NCBI RefSeq assembly: GCF_003268655.1
Contig: NZ_CP029642.1
Coordinates: 1,364,001-1,428,000 of the forward strand
Source of the DNA: Arthrobacter dokdonellae
GTDB taxonomy: Bacteria > Actinomycetota > Actinomycetes > Actinomycetales > Micrococcaceae
Direction: 5' to 3'
DNA: 64,000 nucleotides
The translations under genes and the position numbers were made by a program. The notes below the pieces were generated by a model. The model had not been told where the DNA came from, searched no databases, and saw only the letters and a list, made by a program, of their open reading frames with translations. Positions 62,602 through 64,000 of the stretch are shown piece after piece; positions within the stretch are counted from its first letter, which is position 1; every line of letters begins with the position of its first letter.

Positions 62602-64000
62602 ATGACCGACGCAATCACGATGCTGAACCCGGACTTCCCGTTCAGCTACGACCTCTACCTGGCGCACCCGGCCGGCCTGGGCAGCGTGCCCGCCTCGGCC
62701 CACGGCACGGAGGTTGCCGTCATCGGCGGCGGCCTCTCCGGGCTGGTCACCGCCTACGAGCTCATGAAAATGGGGCTCAGGCCCGTCGTCTTTGAGGCGG
62801 ACCAGCTCGGCGGTCGGCTGCGCACGGCCAGCTTCCCGGGCGCCCCGGACGTCACGGCGGACCTGGGCGGCATGCGCTTCCCGGTCTCGGGCCGGGCGTT
62901 CTACCACTACGTGGACCTGCTGGGGCTGTCCACGGACGCGTTCCCGAACCCGCTCGCCGAGTCCACCTCCAGCACTGTCATTGAACTGGCGGGGGAGCGG
63001 CACTACGCCACCACCGAGGCGGAACTGCCAGAGTTCTTCCGAGAGGTGGCCGCCGCCTGGAAGGCTGCCGTGAACGACGGCGCCGCGTTCTCGGCCATGC
63101 AGGAGGCCATCCGCGCCCGGGACACCAGGCGCATCAAGGAGCTGTGGAACGCCCTGGTGCCGGAGCTGGACGAGGAGACGTTCTACGGCTTTATCGCCGG
63201 CTCCGCCGCGTTCAAAAAGGCCGGCTTCGGCCACCGGGAGGCGTTTGGCCAGGTGGGCTTTGGCACCGGCGGCTGGGACACCGACTTCCCCAACTCCATC
63301 CTGGAAATCCTGCGCGTGGTCTACACCGACGCGGACGACGGCCACCGGAGCATTTCCGGCGGCGCGCAGAGGCTCCCCGAGGCACTGTGGCGGGACGCGC
63401 CGTCGGGCATGGAATTCTGGCCGGACGGCACCTCGCTGAGCTCGCTGCACGCGGGCTCCCCGCGCGGCGCCGTGGCGAAGATTGCGCGCGCCGGCGACGG
63501 ATCGATCGAGATCACCGAGCGCTGGGGGCGTGTGCACCGCTTCGCGGCCGTGGTCAGCACCTGCCAGTCGTGGCTGCTGTCCACGCGCATCAACACGGAG
63601 GAAGCGCTGTTCGCGCCGCCCATGTGGACGGCCATTGAGCGGTCGCACTACATGCAGTCGTCCAAGACGTTTGTCATGGTGGACCGGCCCTTCTGGAAGG
63701 ACATCGACCCCGCGACGGGCCGCGAAACCATGTCCATGACGCTGACGGACCGGCTCAACCGCGCCACCTATCTGCTGGACAACGGCCCGGACAAGCCGGC
63801 CGTCATCCTGCTCTCCTACACCTGGAACGACGACGCGCTGAAGTGGCTGGCGCTCACCGCCGAGGAACGCGTGGAGCTGATGCTGCATTCGCTGGCCCAG
63901 ATCTACCCGGGAGTGGACATCGCCTCCCACATTGTGGGCGCGCCGATCACCGTCTCGTGGGAGGCGGAGCCCAACTTCATGGGCGCCTTCAAGGCGAACC
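62602..64000 (+). CDS. davB: DavB-like L-amino-acid (lysine) 2-monooxygenase, cut by window end
   Basis: This FAD enzyme is open to the window edge (466 codons seen; family about 560). The N-terminal NPDFPFSYDLYLAHPAGLG is followed by the FAD motif GGGLSG (42-47), VVFEADQLGGRLRT and ADLGGMRFPVSGRAFYHYVD. Then come AFGQVGFGTGGWDTDFPNS and ERSHYMQSSKTFVMVDRPF. This pattern matches lysine 2-monooxygenase and its tryptophan, phenylalanine and arginine relatives, which oxidatively decarboxylate an amino acid to an amide. The amide would then be hydrolysed by the DavA-like enzyme. The exact substrate is unproved. Confidence 0.82.
   Translation, partial: MTDAITMLNPDFPFSYDLYLAHPAGLGSVPASAHGTEVAVIGGGLSGLVTAYELMKMGLRPVVFEADQLGGRLRTASFPGAPDVTADLGGMRFPVSGRAFYHYVDLLGLSTDAFPNPLAESTSSTVIELAGERHYATTEAELPEFFREVAAAWKAAVNDGAAFSAMQEAIRARDTRRIKELWNALVPELDEETFYGFIAGSAAFKKAGFGHREAFGQVGFGTGGWDTDFPNSILEILRVVYTDADDGHRSISGGAQRLPEALWRDAPSGMEFWPDGTSLSSLHAGSPRGAVAKIARAGDGSIEITERWGRVHRFAAVVSTCQSWLLSTRINTEEALFAPPMWTAIERSHYMQSSKTFVMVDRPFWKDIDPATGRETMSMTLTDRLNRATYLLDNGPDKPAVILLSYTWNDDALKWLALTAEERVELMLHSLAQIYPGVDIASHIVGAPITVSWEAEPNFMGAFKAN

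Overview
The window is a 64 kb piece of a high-GC actinobacterial chromosome, most likely Arthrobacter or a close relative in the Micrococcaceae. The evidence is strong G/C bias at third codon positions, frequent GTG starts, a monomeric NADP isocitrate dehydrogenase, a DUF6350 membrane protein directly before purN, a GlxR/CRP-type box, and gene families typical of soil Arthrobacter. No rRNA, tRNA, CRISPR array or prophage was recognised. One complete insertion sequence and several decayed genes were found.

Layout. (1) 0-9 kb, carboxylate module: a response regulator, a histidine kinase and a TAXI-type binding lipoprotein form one overlapping operon beside an MHS-family transporter. Next comes a GntR/HutC regulator, a DctA-type dicarboxylate symporter (frameshifted near its end) preceded by two perfect HutC-type operators, and a fumarase/aspartase-superfamily lyase. 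(2) 9-16.6 kb: small membrane proteins, an orphan antitoxin-like gene beside a deleted toxin gene, a membrane protein carrying a 9-bp minisatellite, a deleted pyroglutamyl peptidase gene, a phosphotransferase and an AlkD-like protein. (3) 16.9-25.4 kb: MoaA, a gluconate permease, an FdhF/YdeP molybdenum oxidoreductase, a six-helix membrane protein, an alpha/beta hydrolase and an AidB-like acyl-CoA dehydrogenase. (4) 25.5-41 kb: a cold-shock protein with a long leader, DUF6350-purN, then about 10.6 kb separating purN from purH. That stretch holds an IS481-family element with a 15-bp target duplication, DedA, a broken MFS gene, a serine hydrolase, MurQ, a lipoprotein/membrane pair, a DUF998 protein and NagZ, which is largely peptidoglycan recycling. 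(5) 41-56.4 kb: ferritin, monomeric IDH, a complete branched-chain amino-acid ABC operon (LivJHMGF), a Gfo/Idh/MocA oxidoreductase, and a ChvE/GguAB-type sugar ABC operon with its ROK regulator. (6) 56.5-64 kb: gamma-carbonic anhydrase, then a DavA-like amidase, a PucR regulator, an alanine-racemase-like gene, an amino-acid permease and a DavB-like amino-acid 2-monooxygenase cut by the window end.

How the genes work together. The region is mainly about scavenging small organic nutrients (dicarboxylates, gluconate, branched-chain amino acids, sugars, lysine-like amino acids, cell-wall sugars), with most uptake systems paired with a local regulator. The clearest regulatory signals are the tandem TGTCTAGACA operators before dctA and a half-site/-35 block shared by the ROK gene and the sugar operon. 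A family of imperfect palindromic repeats (half-site like GTGGTCGAGCTTGTCGA) is scattered through intergenic spaces, and one copy supplies the last codons of the histidine kinase. Three genes show internal deletions of conserved middle segments (toxin, pcp, MFS).
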